64,000 nt of DNA, from positions 930,001 to 994,000 of the forward strand of contig NZ_CP024902.1 of assembly GCF_003330765.1 (NCBI RefSeq). Direction: 5' to 3'. Positions within the stretch are counted from its first letter, which is position 1; every line of letters starts with the position of its first letter. This document shows positions 9,149 through 19,600 of this stretch, in pieces. The translations under genes were made by a program, and so were the position numbers. The notes below the pieces were generated by a model. The model worked only from the letters and a program-made list of their open reading frames with translations, had not been told where the DNA came from and did not search any database. The stretch comes from Burkholderia pyrrocinia (GTDB taxonomy: Bacteria; Pseudomonadota; Gammaproteobacteria; Burkholderiales; Burkholderiaceae).

Positions 9149-9684
9149 CGTCGACGGCGCTGCCCGAAGTCAAGATCATCGAGCCGAAAGTGTTCGGCGA
9201 TGCACGTGGGTTCTTCTACGAAAGCTTCAACGGGAAGGAATTCGCCGAGCAGGTCGAACCCGGCGTCGAATTCGTGCAGGACAACCATTCGCGCTCGTCG
9301 AAGGGTGTGCTGCGCGGGCTGCACTATCAGGTCCAGCATGCGCAGGGCAAGCTCGTTCGCGTGGTCGAGGGCGAAGTGTTCGACGTCGCCGTCGACATTC
9401 GCAAGAGCTCGCCGAACTTCGGCAAGTGGGTGGGTGTCGTGCTGTCGAACGACAACCATCGGCAGCTGTGGGTGCCGCCCGGCTTCGCGCACGGTTTCGT
9501 CGTGCTGTCGGAGGCCGCGCAGTTTCTTTACAAGACGACCGACTACTGGTTCCCGGAGCACGAGCGCAGTATCGTGTGGAACGATCCCGAGATCGGGATC
9601 GAGTGGCCGATCGACTTCGAACCGTTGCTGGCGGCGAAGGATGCCGCGGGCAAGCGTCTGAGCGAAGCCGAAGTCTATGCGTGA
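9133..9684 (+). CDS. rmlC: dTDP-4-dehydrorhamnose 3,5-epimerase
   Basis: A 183-residue cupin-fold epimerase of the normal family length. It contains RGFFYESF near the N-terminus and the active-site region [10 protein letters not shown] with the catalytic His, followed by [17 protein letters not shown]. It inverts C3 and C5 of the 4-keto sugar. The ATG at 9133 lies inside the end of rmlA, and the end overlaps rmlD by 8 bases. Confidence 0.97.
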   Translation: MAIQVTSTALPEVKIIEPKVFGDARGFFYESFNGKEFAEQVEPGVEFVQDNHSRSSKGVLRGLHYQVQHAQGKLVRVVEGEVFDVAVDIRKSSPNFGKWVGVVLSNDNHRQLWVPPGFAHGFVVLSEAAQFLYKTTDYWFPEHERSIVWNDPEIGIEWPIDFEPLLAAKDAAGKRLSEAEVYA

Positions 9685-10576
9685 GGTAGGTGTGACTTCT
9701 GAACCGACGATTCTCGTGACAGGCGTGAACGGACAGGTCGGATTCGAGCTGCTGCGTTCGTTGCAAGGCCTGGGGCGCGTGGTGGCGTGCGATCGCTCGA
9801 TGCTCGATCTGTCCGATCTCGATCGGGTGCGCAGCGTCGTGCGCGAGCTGAAACCGTCGATCATCGTGAATCCTGCCGCCTATACGGCCGTCGACAAGGC
9901 CGAGACGGATGTCGACGCCGCGCGTCGCCTGAATACCGACGTGCCACGTGCTTTTGCGGAGGAGGCGGCGCGCCTCGGCGCAGCGCTGATTCATTACTCG
10001 ACCGACTATGTGTTCGACGGTACCAAAGAGGGTGCCTATGTCGAAACGGACGCCACTAACCCGCAGAACGTGTACGGGCTGACCAAGCTCGAAGGCGAGC
10101 AGGCCATCGCGGCGACGGGGTGCGCGCACCTGATTCTGCGCACGAGCTGGGTGTATGGGCGTCGCGGCAAGAACTTCCTGCTGACGATGCTGAAGCTCGG
10201 CAGCGAGCGTCCGGAACTGCGCGTCGTTGCGGATCAGGTCGGCGCGCCGACGTGGTCGAAGACCATCGCTACCGCGACATCGCATATCGTTGCGCAAGCC
10301 CTGGCGGCTGGCGACGCGGACTGGTGGGCGCGGCGCTCCGGCGTTTACCACTTCACGTCGGCCGGCGCGACGTCGTGGCACGGGTTTGCCGAAGCGATCT
10401 TTTCGAACGCGATGGGCGAGCGTGCGCCGAAGGTCGTGCCGATTCCGGCGAGCGACTACCCGGTGCCTGCCAAGCGTCCGTCCAATTCGCGACTGTCGCA
10501 CGACAAGCTGACCGAAGCATTCGGGTTGCGGTTGCCGGACTGGGCCGATGCGCTGAAGCTGTGCCTGAGTGAGTAA
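9677..10576 (+). CDS. rmlD: dTDP-4-dehydrorhamnose reductase
   Basis: Last step: NAD(P)H-dependent reduction to dTDP-L-rhamnose. A 299-residue SDR protein with TGVNGQVG at the N-terminus, YSTDYVFDG, and VYGLTKLEGE holding the YxxxK pair. The ATG at 9677 overlaps rmlC by 8 bases; a GTG at 9692 is an alternative start. Its stop overlaps the next gene's GTG start by 8 bases. Confidence 0.96.
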   Translation: MREVGVTSEPTILVTGVNGQVGFELLRSLQGLGRVVACDRSMLDLSDLDRVRSVVRELKPSIIVNPAAYTAVDKAETDVDAARRLNTDVPRAFAEEAARLGAALIHYSTDYVFDGTKEGAYVETDATNPQNVYGLTKLEGEQAIAATGCAHLILRTSWVYGRRGKNFLLTMLKLGSERPELRVVADQVGAPTWSKTIATATSHIVAQALAAGDADWWARRSGVYHFTSAGATSWHGFAEAIFSNAMGERAPKVVPIPASDYPVPAKRPSNSRLSHDKLTEAFGLRLPDWADALKLCLSE

Positions 10577-11477
10577 CTTGAATCAGAATCCCGCGGATCA
10601 GGAGCGGGCCGGTGTCGTGGTCGTGTTCTACCGACCGGATCACGGTTGCGTGGCTCGTGCGAATCGGCTCGCCAAAGTATGGCCGTGCGTGGTGATCGAC
10701 AACACGGAGAGTGTGTCGACGCCGGAGGCGCTCGGACTTGACGCACGGGTTGAGTATGTCGCCAACGGCGCTAACCTCGGCATTGCGACGGCGCTCAATC
10801 AGGGCGTCGAGCGCCTGATGGCGGCAGGCTACAGATCGGCATTGCTGTTCGATCAGGATAGCGAACCATCTAGCGAATTGCTGGTTGAATTGCCCCGAAC
10901 ACTGGCGGCCGAGCGCATGCGCAATCGTCGCGTGGCGCTTGTCGGTCCCGCGTACGAGGATGCGCGGCTGGGCGGCGTCGCACCATTCGTTCGCTTCGGG
11001 TATCTGAAACTGCGCCGTGTTCAGCCGGAGGGCGTGCAGCCGATCGAGGTCGACTTTCTGATTACGTCGGGATCGTGCGTGAATCTCGACGTGTGGCGCG
11101 ACATCGGCCCGATGGACGACGCACTGTTTATCGATTTCGTCGATCTCGAATGGTGCGTCCGGGCGCGCTCGAAGGGCTATTCGGTGCTCGGGGCGCCCGC
11201 GTTGCGATTGACGCACGAACTGGGCGGCGAGCCGGTGAGGGTTTTCGGGCGAAGCTACCCAGGACACAGCGCGGTTCGGCATTATTATCTGTTCCGCAAC
11301 GCGATCGCACTGATCCGGCGTTCCTACGTGCCGTGGAGCTGGAAGTCGACGGAACTCGTCAAGATGCCGGTCCGGCTAGCGATCTACGCGCTGTTCATGC
11401 AGCCACGAATGGCGCACCTGCGACTTTCGCTTCTTGGCATCTGGCATGGGTTATCCGGACGCTCGGGAGAGCTGTAA
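10569..11477 (+). CDS. GT2 family glycosyltransferase, rhamnosyltransferase-like
   Basis: A 302-residue single-domain GT-A enzyme resembling RfbN/RfbF-type rhamnosyltransferases: VVVFYRPD at the N-terminus, VIDNTE, NLGIATALNQG, LLFDQDSEP with the DxD-like metal site, and a C-terminal DFVDLEWCVRARSKG. Being translationally coupled to rmlD, it probably uses dTDP-L-rhamnose, but donor and acceptor are inferred. GTG start at 10569. From here the base composition becomes less GC-rich than in the rml genes. Confidence 0.85.
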   Translation: MSNLNQNPADQERAGVVVVFYRPDHGCVARANRLAKVWPCVVIDNTESVSTPEALGLDARVEYVANGANLGIATALNQGVERLMAAGYRSALLFDQDSEPSSELLVELPRTLAAERMRNRRVALVGPAYEDARLGGVAPFVRFGYLKLRRVQPEGVQPIEVDFLITSGSCVNLDVWRDIGPMDDALFIDFVDLEWCVRARSKGYSVLGAPALRLTHELGGEPVRVFGRSYPGHSAVRHYYLFRNAIALIRRSYVPWSWKSTELVKMPVRLAIYALFMQPRMAHLRLSLLGIWHGLSGRSGEL

Positions 11478-11537
11478 TCCATCGGTTACGGCGGATTCCA
11501 GGGTTTGTCGTCTAACTATCTATTATTGAAGAATCGC

Positions 11538-12320
11538 ATGCTCACTGTCGCAATCGCAGACCTAAAACAAAGCATCGTGTCCTGGCGGCTATGGACGCTG
11601 CTCGGCTGGCTGGAAATCCGGCAGCGCTATGCGCGCTCGCGTGTCGGCCCGTTCTGGCTCACGATCAGCATGGGCGTCATGATCGGATCGTTGGGCGTCG
11701 TCTACGGTACGCTCTTCGGACAGGATATGCACGCCTACCTTCCGTTTCTGGCGGCGAGTCTTGTGATGTGGGGGCTGCTTTCGCAGACGATTCAGGACGG
11801 CAGCGTCGCATACATCAACAGCGCGTCCTACATCAGGCAAATGGCGACGCCGAAGCTGATCTACATGCTGCAGGTGGTGTGGCGAAACCTGATCGTGATG
11901 ACTCACAATGCGGTGATCATCGTCGTGCTCCTGGCGATATTCGGCGTGAAAAGCTGGGAAACCTTGCCTTTGTTCATCCCCGGCCTGCTGCTGTACCTCC
12001 TGAACATTCTGTGGATTGCGATGACGGTCGGCGTGTTGTCCGCCCGTTTTCGCGATCTTCCCCAGATCATCTCGGCATTGCTTCAGGTCGCGTTCTACGT
12101 GACGCCGATCATCTTCCGTCCCAACGCGTTGAACCGCTATACCTTCATTGTCGAGTGGAATCCGCTCGCATATCTGCTCGACGTCGTGCGTGGCCCGCTG
12201 ATCGGGCAGCCGCCGAGCGCGTTGACGTGGGGTGTCACGGCCGGTATGGCCGCGGTAGGCTGGATCGTCGCCTTGTGGCTGACCGGTCGTTATGTGAAAC
12301 GTATCCCGTACTGGGTTTGA
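11538..12320 (+). CDS. wzm: O-antigen ABC transporter permease Wzm
   Basis: A 260-residue ABC-2 type membrane protein with about six hydrophobic segments. It contains the family's N-terminal RQRYARSRVGPFW and the late WNPLAYLLDVVRGPL. It exports undecaprenyl-PP-linked O-polysaccharide across the inner membrane together with Wzt, whose gene starts 10 bases later. The ATG at 11538 is preferred; a TTG at 11505 would add 11 residues. Confidence 0.94.
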   Translation: MLTVAIADLKQSIVSWRLWTLLGWLEIRQRYARSRVGPFWLTISMGVMIGSLGVVYGTLFGQDMHAYLPFLAASLVMWGLLSQTIQDGSVAYINSASYIRQMATPKLIYMLQVVWRNLIVMTHNAVIIVVLLAIFGVKSWETLPLFIPGLLLYLLNILWIAMTVGVLSARFRDLPQIISALLQVAFYVTPIIFRPNALNRYTFIVEWNPLAYLLDVVRGPLIGQPPSALTWGVTAGMAAVGWIVALWLTGRYVKRIPYWV

Positions 12321-12330
12321 GGAGCACATC

Positions 12331-13080
12331 GTGGCCCATATCGAATTGAAGAACGTGACGCTCGATTTGCCGATCTATGACGTGCAGGGACGCTCGCTGA
12401 AGAAGCAGGTCATGCGCATGGGGCGACGCAATCGCATTGCCGAGGGCAGTGACGGTGTGATCGTCGTGCGCGCACTTGACGACGTCAACGTCCGCTTTGA
12501 GCGTGGCGATCGTATTGGGCTGATCGGGCACAACGGAGCGGGAAAGTCGACGTTGTTGCGTGTGATGGCGGGTATCTACCCGCCGACAGCCGGGGCCGTG
12601 TCGCGCATCGGCAAGGCTGTACCGTTGCTGGATATCAGTCTCGGCATGGATGAAAATTCCACCGGTATGCAGAATATTCGACTGAGAGGCCTGCTGCTCG
12701 GAATGTCGGACGCCGAGATACGGCAGAAGCAGCAGAGTATCGCGGAGTTCTGTGAACTCGGCGACTATCTCGATTTGCCGATTCGTACCTATTCCAGCGG
12801 CATGCGGGTGCGACTCGCATTCGCCGTGTCTACCGCGGTCGACGCCGAGATCCTGTTGCTCGATGAAGTGATGGGCGTAGGCGACGCGTCTTTCATGCAT
12901 AAGGCGGAAGCGCGATTGGCGGACCTGCATAGTCGCGCGGAGATCGTCGTACTGGCGATGCATTCGAACAGCGAAATTCGCAAGGTTTGCAACAAGGCGC
13001 TGTGGATGGAGCGGGGCCGGGTTCGCGCATTCGGTCCGGCGGACGAGGTGGTGTCGCAGTACGAGGCGGCAGTAGCTTGA
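12331..13080 (+). CDS. wzt: O-antigen ABC transporter ATP-binding protein Wzt (short form)
   Basis: A 249-residue ATPase with Walker A GHNGAGKST, signature YSSGMRVRLAFAV, and Walker B ILLLDEVMGVGD. GTG start behind GAGGAG. It ends right after the ATPase core and lacks the roughly 180-residue C-terminal carbohydrate-binding domain found in Wzt proteins that recognise a modified chain end (E. coli O8/O9a type). In that respect it resembles systems where export is not tied to a terminal cap. This matters because the locus also encodes a methyltransferase and a sulfotransferase that could cap chains. Confidence 0.94.
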   Translation: MAHIELKNVTLDLPIYDVQGRSLKKQVMRMGRRNRIAEGSDGVIVVRALDDVNVRFERGDRIGLIGHNGAGKSTLLRVMAGIYPPTAGAVSRIGKAVPLLDISLGMDENSTGMQNIRLRGLLLGMSDAEIRQKQQSIAEFCELGDYLDLPIRTYSSGMRVRLAFAVSTAVDAEILLLDEVMGVGDASFMHKAEARLADLHSRAEIVVLAMHSNSEIRKVCNKALWMERGRVRAFGPADEVVSQYEAAVA

Positions 13081-13097
13081 GTCTCGCCGTCATTCAG

Positions 13098-14975
13098 ATG
13101 ACATTGTCAAAAGTCAGTTCGCTCGTAGGTCGGATAACCGGGGGCAGGAACCTTGGCGCCATGTTGCGCCAGGGCTATGCCGTCTATCGCCGTGAAGGTT
13201 TCGGCGGGGTCAAGCGCAAGCTCACGTGGATGATGGCCGGTGCGCCCGGGGCAATCGATCCGGAGGATTATGCGAACTGGGTAAGTCGTCACGATCGGAT
13301 CGACGATGCCATGCGAGAGGCGATGGGGCGCCGCATCGGCGAGTTCTCAAAAGCGCCGCTGATCTCGGTGGTGATGCCGGTCTACAACCCCCGTCCCGAG
13401 TGGCTGGCGGAAGCGATTGAATCCGTGCGGCGCCAGCTCTATCCTCACTGGGAGCTGTGCATCGCGGACGATCGCTCTCCGGACCCGGCGATTCGTCCGT
13501 TGCTCGAGCGTTATGCAGCGCAGGATTCGCGGATCAAGGTGGTATTCCGCGAAACCAACGGCCATATTTCCGCGGCTTCGAACAGCGCGCTCGGTCTGGT
13601 AACCGGGGAGTGGGTTGCATTGCTGGATCACGACGATCTGCTGCCGGAACATGCACTCTACTGCGTGGCGGATACGATCGAGCGCAACCCGTCCATCCGT
13701 CTGATTTATTCGGACGAGGACAAGATCGACGAGGGTGGCAGGCGCAGGGATCCCTATTTCAAATGTGAATGGAATCCGGATCTATTCCATTCGCACAATA
13801 TGTTCAGCCACCTTGGGGTCTACCAGAAGGCACTGCTGGACGAAGTCGGCGGGTTTCGCATTGGCTATGAGGGGTCGCAAGACTACGATCTCGCGCTGCG
13901 TTGCATCGAGCGCGTCGATGCGGCTGCCATTCGTCATATTCCTCGGGTGCTCTACCACTGGCGGATTCATTCAACCAGCACGTCGAGCGGTGTCGAAGCG
14001 AAGCCCTATGCGGCAGTTGTCGGCGAAAAGGCCATCAATGAGCATATCGGCAGGCTGGACGTGGCGGCACATGCCGAATACATCGGATATGGCTATCGTG
14101 TCAGGTATGCGCTGCCGGCGCAGCCACCGCTTATTACGCTGATTATTCCGACCCGCAATGCAGTGCAACTGATGCGTCAATGCATCGGTAGCATTCTCGA
14201 ACGCACGACTTACGAAAATTACGAAATCCTGATCGTTGACAATGGCTCGGACGATGCCGAAGCGTTGCTTTATTTTGAGTCCCTCGTTGAGAACCCCAGA
14301 ATTCGGGTCTTGAGGGACGAGCGACCGTTCAATTATTCGGCGCTGAATAACGCCGCGGTAGCGTCCGCCAACGGCGAGTTTGTTTGTTTGCTCAACAACG
14401 ACATCGAAATCATTTCTCCGGACTGGTTGTCCGAAATGGCTGGTCTGGCGCTGCAGCCCGGAGTGGGCGCGGTCGGGGCAAAATTGTTGTATCCGAACGA
14501 TACCGTGCAGCATGCAGGTCTCGTGTTGGGAATTCTCGGCGTCGCTGGCAACGCGCACAAGCACGTTCCAAGGACGACGCGTGGCTACTTCGGGCGTGCC
14601 GGTCTCGTCAGCGGATTCTCGGCGGTGACGGCTGCTTGCCTGTTGGTACGCAGGTCGATCTACCGGGAGGTCGGGGGGCTGGACGAACAGAATCTGGCCG
14701 TGGCCTATAACGATGTCGATTTCTGCTTGCGCGTTCGCGAGGCCGGTTACCGGAACGTATGGACGCCGTTTGCCGAGTTGTATCACCACGAGTCTGCGAC
14801 ACGCGGCCCGGAAACCGATCCCGCCAACCAACTGCGCTTCCAGCGTGAAACCGCGCATATGACGCAGCGTTGGGGCAAGATGTTGCTGGATGATCCTTGC
14901 TATAGCCCCAACCTGACCCTCGATCGCGAGGATTTCAGTCTCGCGTGGCCCCCCAGGGTGGCACCGCTTGCTTAG
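13098..14975 (+). CDS. double GT2-domain glycosyltransferase
   Basis: A 625-residue protein with two GT-A domains. The first starts near residue 88 (ISVVMPVYNPRP) with LLDHDDLL near 175. The second starts near 344 (ITLIIPTRN) with LLNNDIEI near 431 and HHESATRG near the C-terminus. Such tandem enzymes usually add two sugars or polymerise rhamnose/mannose chains; the linkages here cannot be told. The ATG at 13098 is used; a TTG at 13077 overlapping the wzt stop is possible. It is a clear paralogue of the gene at 20009. Confidence 0.88.
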   Translation: MTLSKVSSLVGRITGGRNLGAMLRQGYAVYRREGFGGVKRKLTWMMAGAPGAIDPEDYANWVSRHDRIDDAMREAMGRRIGEFSKAPLISVVMPVYNPRPEWLAEAIESVRRQLYPHWELCIADDRSPDPAIRPLLERYAAQDSRIKVVFRETNGHISAASNSALGLVTGEWVALLDHDDLLPEHALYCVADTIERNPSIRLIYSDEDKIDEGGRRRDPYFKCEWNPDLFHSHNMFSHLGVYQKALLDEVGGFRIGYEGSQDYDLALRCIERVDAAAIRHIPRVLYHWRIHSTSTSSGVEAKPYAAVVGEKAINEHIGRLDVAAHAEYIGYGYRVRYALPAQPPLITLIIPTRNAVQLMRQCIGSILERTTYENYEILIVDNGSDDAEALLYFESLVENPRIRVLRDERPFNYSALNNAAVASANGEFVCLLNNDIEIISPDWLSEMAGLALQPGVGAVGAKLLYPNDTVQHAGLVLGILGVAGNAHKHVPRTTRGYFGRAGLVSGFSAVTAACLLVRRSIYREVGGLDEQNLAVAYNDVDFCLRVREAGYRNVWTPFAELYHHESATRGPETDPANQLRFQRETAHMTQRWGKMLLDDPCYSPNLTLDREDFSLAWPPRVAPLA

Positions 14976-15061
14976 CTATCTTGCGAAAACCGGTGGCGAT
15001 GGCGCACGAAGTGAGCTGTCGAACAGATCATTGAGGGAACGCCGGAGAGAATGGAGCTGAC

Positions 15062-16495
15062 GTGAATATCTATCCTGTCATTTTGTGCGGGGGCAGCGGC
15101 ACCCGCTTGTGGCCCATGTCGCGCGGTGGATATCCCAAGCAGTACTTGCGGCTGACGGGGGAGCATACACTCGTCCAGCAAACGGTGCGCCGGCTGAGCG
15201 GCATCGCAAGTGTTGCCGAGCCGATTGTCATTGCAAACCAGGATCAGCGCTTTTTGGTTGCAGATCAGTTGCATGGCATAGGTGTCGCACCGGAGGCCAT
15301 CGTCCTGGAGCCGATGAAGCGCAATACGGCGCCGGCGGTTGCGGCCGCCGCGCTGATCGCTGTCGAACGATCGCCGGATGCGCTGCTGATGGTCTTGCCG
15401 TCCGACCATGTCATTCTCGATTCCGCCGCCTTCTCGGATCTGGCCTCGGCTGCTGCCGATATCGCGCGCGAAGGGTACCTCGTGACTTTCGGAATCGAGC
15501 CGACGGCTCCCCATACCGGCTATGGCTATATCCGCAGCGGCGCCGCGCTGGATGGATTCGGCGGAGCGAGCCGCGTCGACGAATTCATCGAAAAACCCGA
15601 TGCCGAAACGGCGGGGCGCTTCCTGGACCAAGGGGGGTATTACTGGAACAGCGGCATGTTCATGCTCAAGGCATCGACCTATCTGGAAGATCTGGCTCGC
15701 TATGCTCCGACGGTATTGGCACAAATCGGGCAAGCGGTTGCACAGGCCAGGCGCGATGACGATTTCATCCGATTGGAGCCGCAAGCATTTGCCTTGTGTC
15801 CCGATATCTCCATCGATTATGCAGTGATGGAAAAAACCGACCGCGCGGCGATGGTTGTTGCATCGGGCATGGGCTGGAGCGATATCGGCTCGTGGTCCGC
15901 GCTCGCTGACATCACCGAAAAGGACACGGACGGCAATTCGTTGTCGGGCGATGTGATCGCGGAGGACGTGACGAGCAGCTATATCCGGGCAGACCACCGG
16001 ATGGTAGCTGCGATCGGGTTGAAGGATACGATCGTCGTCGAAACAGCGGACGCGGTACTGGTTGCTCATCGAAGCCAGACGGAGCGCGTGAAGACGATTG
16101 TCGAGCGCCTGAACGCGTCGGGGCGGCACGAGTCTGTAACGCATCGCAAGGTTGTGCGCCCATGGGGTACCTATGAAAGCATCGATCAGGGCGAGCGTTT
16201 TCAAGTGAAGCGGATCATCGTGAATCCGGGATCGTCGCTCAGCCTGCAGATGCATCATCATCGCGCCGAACACTGGATTGTCGTGCGCGGTACGGCGCGA
16301 GTGATGAACGACGGGCGCGAGTTGTTGCTGACGGAGAATCAGTCGACCTATATTCCGCTCGGTGCGAAGCATCGGCTGGAGAACCCGGGAAAGATCCCGC
16401 TCGAACTGATCGAGGTTCAGTCAGGTGCCTATTTGAGCGAGGACGACATCGTGCGCTTTGAGGACAATTACGGACGAGACGTCAAGCCGATATAA
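15062..16495 (+). CDS. manC: mannose-1-phosphate guanylyltransferase / mannose-6-phosphate isomerase
   Basis: A 477-residue bifunctional type II enzyme producing GDP-mannose. The N-terminal domain carries CGGSGTRLWPMSR and FIEKPD. The C-terminal cupin isomerase domain carries the metal-binding QMHHHRAEHWIVV. GTG start at 15062. Neither GDP-mannose dehydratase nor a 4-reductase is found in the window, so GDP-mannose may be used directly, or converted by enzymes encoded elsewhere. The mutase at 37412 can supply mannose-1-phosphate. Confidence 0.95.
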   Translation: MNIYPVILCGGSGTRLWPMSRGGYPKQYLRLTGEHTLVQQTVRRLSGIASVAEPIVIANQDQRFLVADQLHGIGVAPEAIVLEPMKRNTAPAVAAAALIAVERSPDALLMVLPSDHVILDSAAFSDLASAAADIAREGYLVTFGIEPTAPHTGYGYIRSGAALDGFGGASRVDEFIEKPDAETAGRFLDQGGYYWNSGMFMLKASTYLEDLARYAPTVLAQIGQAVAQARRDDDFIRLEPQAFALCPDISIDYAVMEKTDRAAMVVASGMGWSDIGSWSALADITEKDTDGNSLSGDVIAEDVTSSYIRADHRMVAAIGLKDTIVVETADAVLVAHRSQTERVKTIVERLNASGRHESVTHRKVVRPWGTYESIDQGERFQVKRIIVNPGSSLSLQMHHHRAEHWIVVRGTARVMNDGRELLLTENQSTYIPLGAKHRLENPGKIPLELIEVQSGAYLSEDDIVRFEDNYGRDVKPI

Positions 16496-16643
16496 GTGCG
16501 CGTGCTGCGTTGCGAAAGTCGCTTCGCGCGGCCTGACGGAGCATGGACAAGAAACGCGCTGTAGCGGTTTGCGTTGCGTTCGCGTGAATACCGGATCGAT
16601 TGCTGGCGGGGGCGGCACAGTCGTCCGACTACGAAGGAATCAA

Positions 16644-19600
16644 GTGGAAAATACAACTGGTCAATATTCGTTCCCGGAAATCATCGAAGCCTTGGGCGTC
16701 GACGGTGAGCTGTTCTGGGAGCCGCGCAGGCTCGTTTCTCCCGGCGCATGGGCGGGTCATATCGCGACCGCATTCTGGCTCGTGAAGGCAATACAGCCGC
16801 GTGTGCTGGTGGAATTGGGCACCCACAGCGGCAACTCTTATTCGGCTTTCTGCCAGGCAGTTTCGCAGTACGGATTGTCAACCCGTTGCTTCGCCGTCGA
16901 TACATGGCAGGGAGATGAGCATGCCGGCCAGTACGATGAGCGTGTCTTCGAGAGCATCTCGAAGTTCAACGATTTGCACTACGCCGGGTTTTCGAAGCTG
17001 CTCAGAATGACGTTCGATGAAGCGAGAGCCTACTTTCCGAGCCATCCGCAAGGAGAGATCGATCTGCTTCATATCGACGGATTGCATACATACGAGGCAG
17101 TCAAGCACGATTTCGATACATGGATCGACGCACTCTCGGATCGAGCGGTTGTCCTGTTCCACGATATCAATGTTCGCGAGCGGGGGTTTGGCGTCTGGCA
17201 GCTTTGGCAGGAACTGTCGGCGAAGTATCCTTCGTTCGAATTCGACAACTCCGAGGGGCTCGGCGTGCTTTGCACTGGATCCGAGAGTGCGCCGCTGATT
17301 GCCAAACTGACGGCGCTTGGTGCCGATCCGACGGCTGCATCGACGATTCGGGCGATGTTCGCTGCGCGCGGCGAAGCCTTTCGCCGTCATGTCCAGGTTG
17401 TTGATCTCGACAGGCATGCAAACAACCTGAGTGGCGAGATCGTGCGCCTGTCGCACGAGGCGCAGGCTGCTAAGGCCGGGTTCGACGAGCGTGTCGGTGC
17501 GCTCACGTCGGACCTGGCACAGGAACGGGCAGTTCGACAGACGCTGGAATCGGGCGCCGCGGATGCCGCGGCTGCGCAGGAGGTTCTCCGTCAACGCATC
17601 GTTGCGCTTGAGGTAGATCTGGCGCGAGCGCGAGACGAGCAATCGTCTCGCGCGGCAAGCAAAGCGGAATGCGCGCGTCTTTCGTCCGAAGTCGAACGGC
17701 TGGAAGCGAAACTTGCACTGCAACATAGTGAGCACGAAGGGCAACTGCACAGCTTGATGGAGAGTGAGCTGCGCGAGCGCGATCAGATCGTTCAATCGTT
17801 CCGGAGCTCCACGTCCTGGCGAGTGACGGCACCGATGCGGGCCGTGATTACGCGGCTTCGCGGCTCGGGAGTGGTGAATCCACTTGCACTTTCGTCAACC
17901 GGTGTTTCCGGCACCGACGGATCATCGACGGGGGCGCAAGGTATTTCCGATGCCGGCCTGGGAACCGATGCGAAAGCGGCAATGCGCGCCGGATTCAAGG
18001 TGCGTTTCGACGCGTTTCTGACCTCGAGCGGCATGCTGCGTTTCAAGCAGCATGCGGAGCCGGATGTCAGCATTCTGCTGATCTTTTATAACAGCGTCGA
18101 GCTGAGCTATGCATGCCTGGCATCGATCGCCGAAGTCCTGAGTGATAGCGAGATCCGGGCGGAAGTGATCATTCTGGACAATGCATCGACCGATGCAACT
18201 TCCCGACTGCTTGATCGTATCGAAGGCGCAACGATCATCCGCAGTAAGGAGAATCTGCACTTCCTGAAAGGCACGAACCGGGCTGCGAAGGAGGCGCGCG
18301 GCAAGTACCTGCTGTTCCTCAACAACGACGCACTTCTGATGTCTGGCTCCCTGGAGGCAGCGGTGTCGCTTTGCGAGGCGGAAGGCGACGTCGGAGCCGT
18401 CGGGGGACGCATCATCCTGCCGGACGGATTGTTGCAGGAAGCCGGATCCGTGGTCTGGCGCAACGGTGCATGCACGGGCTATGGCAGAGGTGCCGCACCT
18501 GAAGGTGCAGAATACATGTTCCGTCGCGATGTCGACTACTGCTCGGGGGCGTTCCTGTTGACCCCACGCCAATTGTTCGAAGGTCTGAATGCATTCGACG
18601 AACGATATGCGCCGGCTTATTACGAGGAAACGGACTATTGCCTGCGGCTGTGGGAGTCAGGACACCGCGTGGTGTTCGACCCGGACATCGTCATCATGCA
18701 TTACGAATTCGGCAGCGCGTCGACCAGTGCCCAGGCGTTGCAATTGCAGCAAAGAAACCATGGAATCTTCCGCGAGCGGCACGCGAACTGGCTCCGGGAG
18801 CAGCACGAGGTGGCACCGGACAAGATCCTGTGGGCGCGTGCAGCTCGAAGTAACCGGAAAAGACTCCTCTTTATCGAGGACCGCGTACCGCATGAAAGCC
18901 TGGGCGCCGGTTATCCTCGCGCGCTCGAGCTTCTGTGTTCGCTGGAAAAGGCGGGAGCAGACATCACGCTTTTCCCGATGTTTCGCCACGACGAGAGTTG
19001 GCCGGCTATCCGGCGCACGGTTCCTGCTTCTGTTGAAGTAATGCGTGATCATTCCGCGCGAGATCTTCCACGGTTTCTGAAGGAGCGGGCAGGCTACTAC
19101 GATGCGATCGTGGTTTGCCGCCCGCACAACATGGAAGCGTTCCTCGGAGCAACCAACCGTGGCAAATCACCGTGGGTGAGTAACACTCCCATCATTTACG
19201 ACGCGGAATCGCTGTTTTCGTCGAGAGTGCTGCTGGAGCGAAAATTGTCTGGCGAGACTGCGTCGCCAGACGAGGCACGCAAGCTGATTGCAGACGAAAT
19301 TGCGCTGACCCGTCCGGCTAAAGCGATCATTTCCGTGTCCGAGGCCGAGAAGCGTCAATTCGAATCGCATGGCGTGGGGCCCGTCTACGTGCTCGGACAT
19401 GCGGCCGAGCCGACGCCGACACCGCGTGCGTTCAGGCAACGCGCCGACTTCCTGTTCGTCGGCGGTATCCATGACGACAAATCACCCAATGCCGATTCCC
19501 TGCGCTGGTTCGTGACGCAAATTTGGCCTCGGGTTATTGAGAAACTGGGTGCCGATCTCAAGCTCCACATTGTGGGCTACAACCGAGCAGCCAGTGTTTT

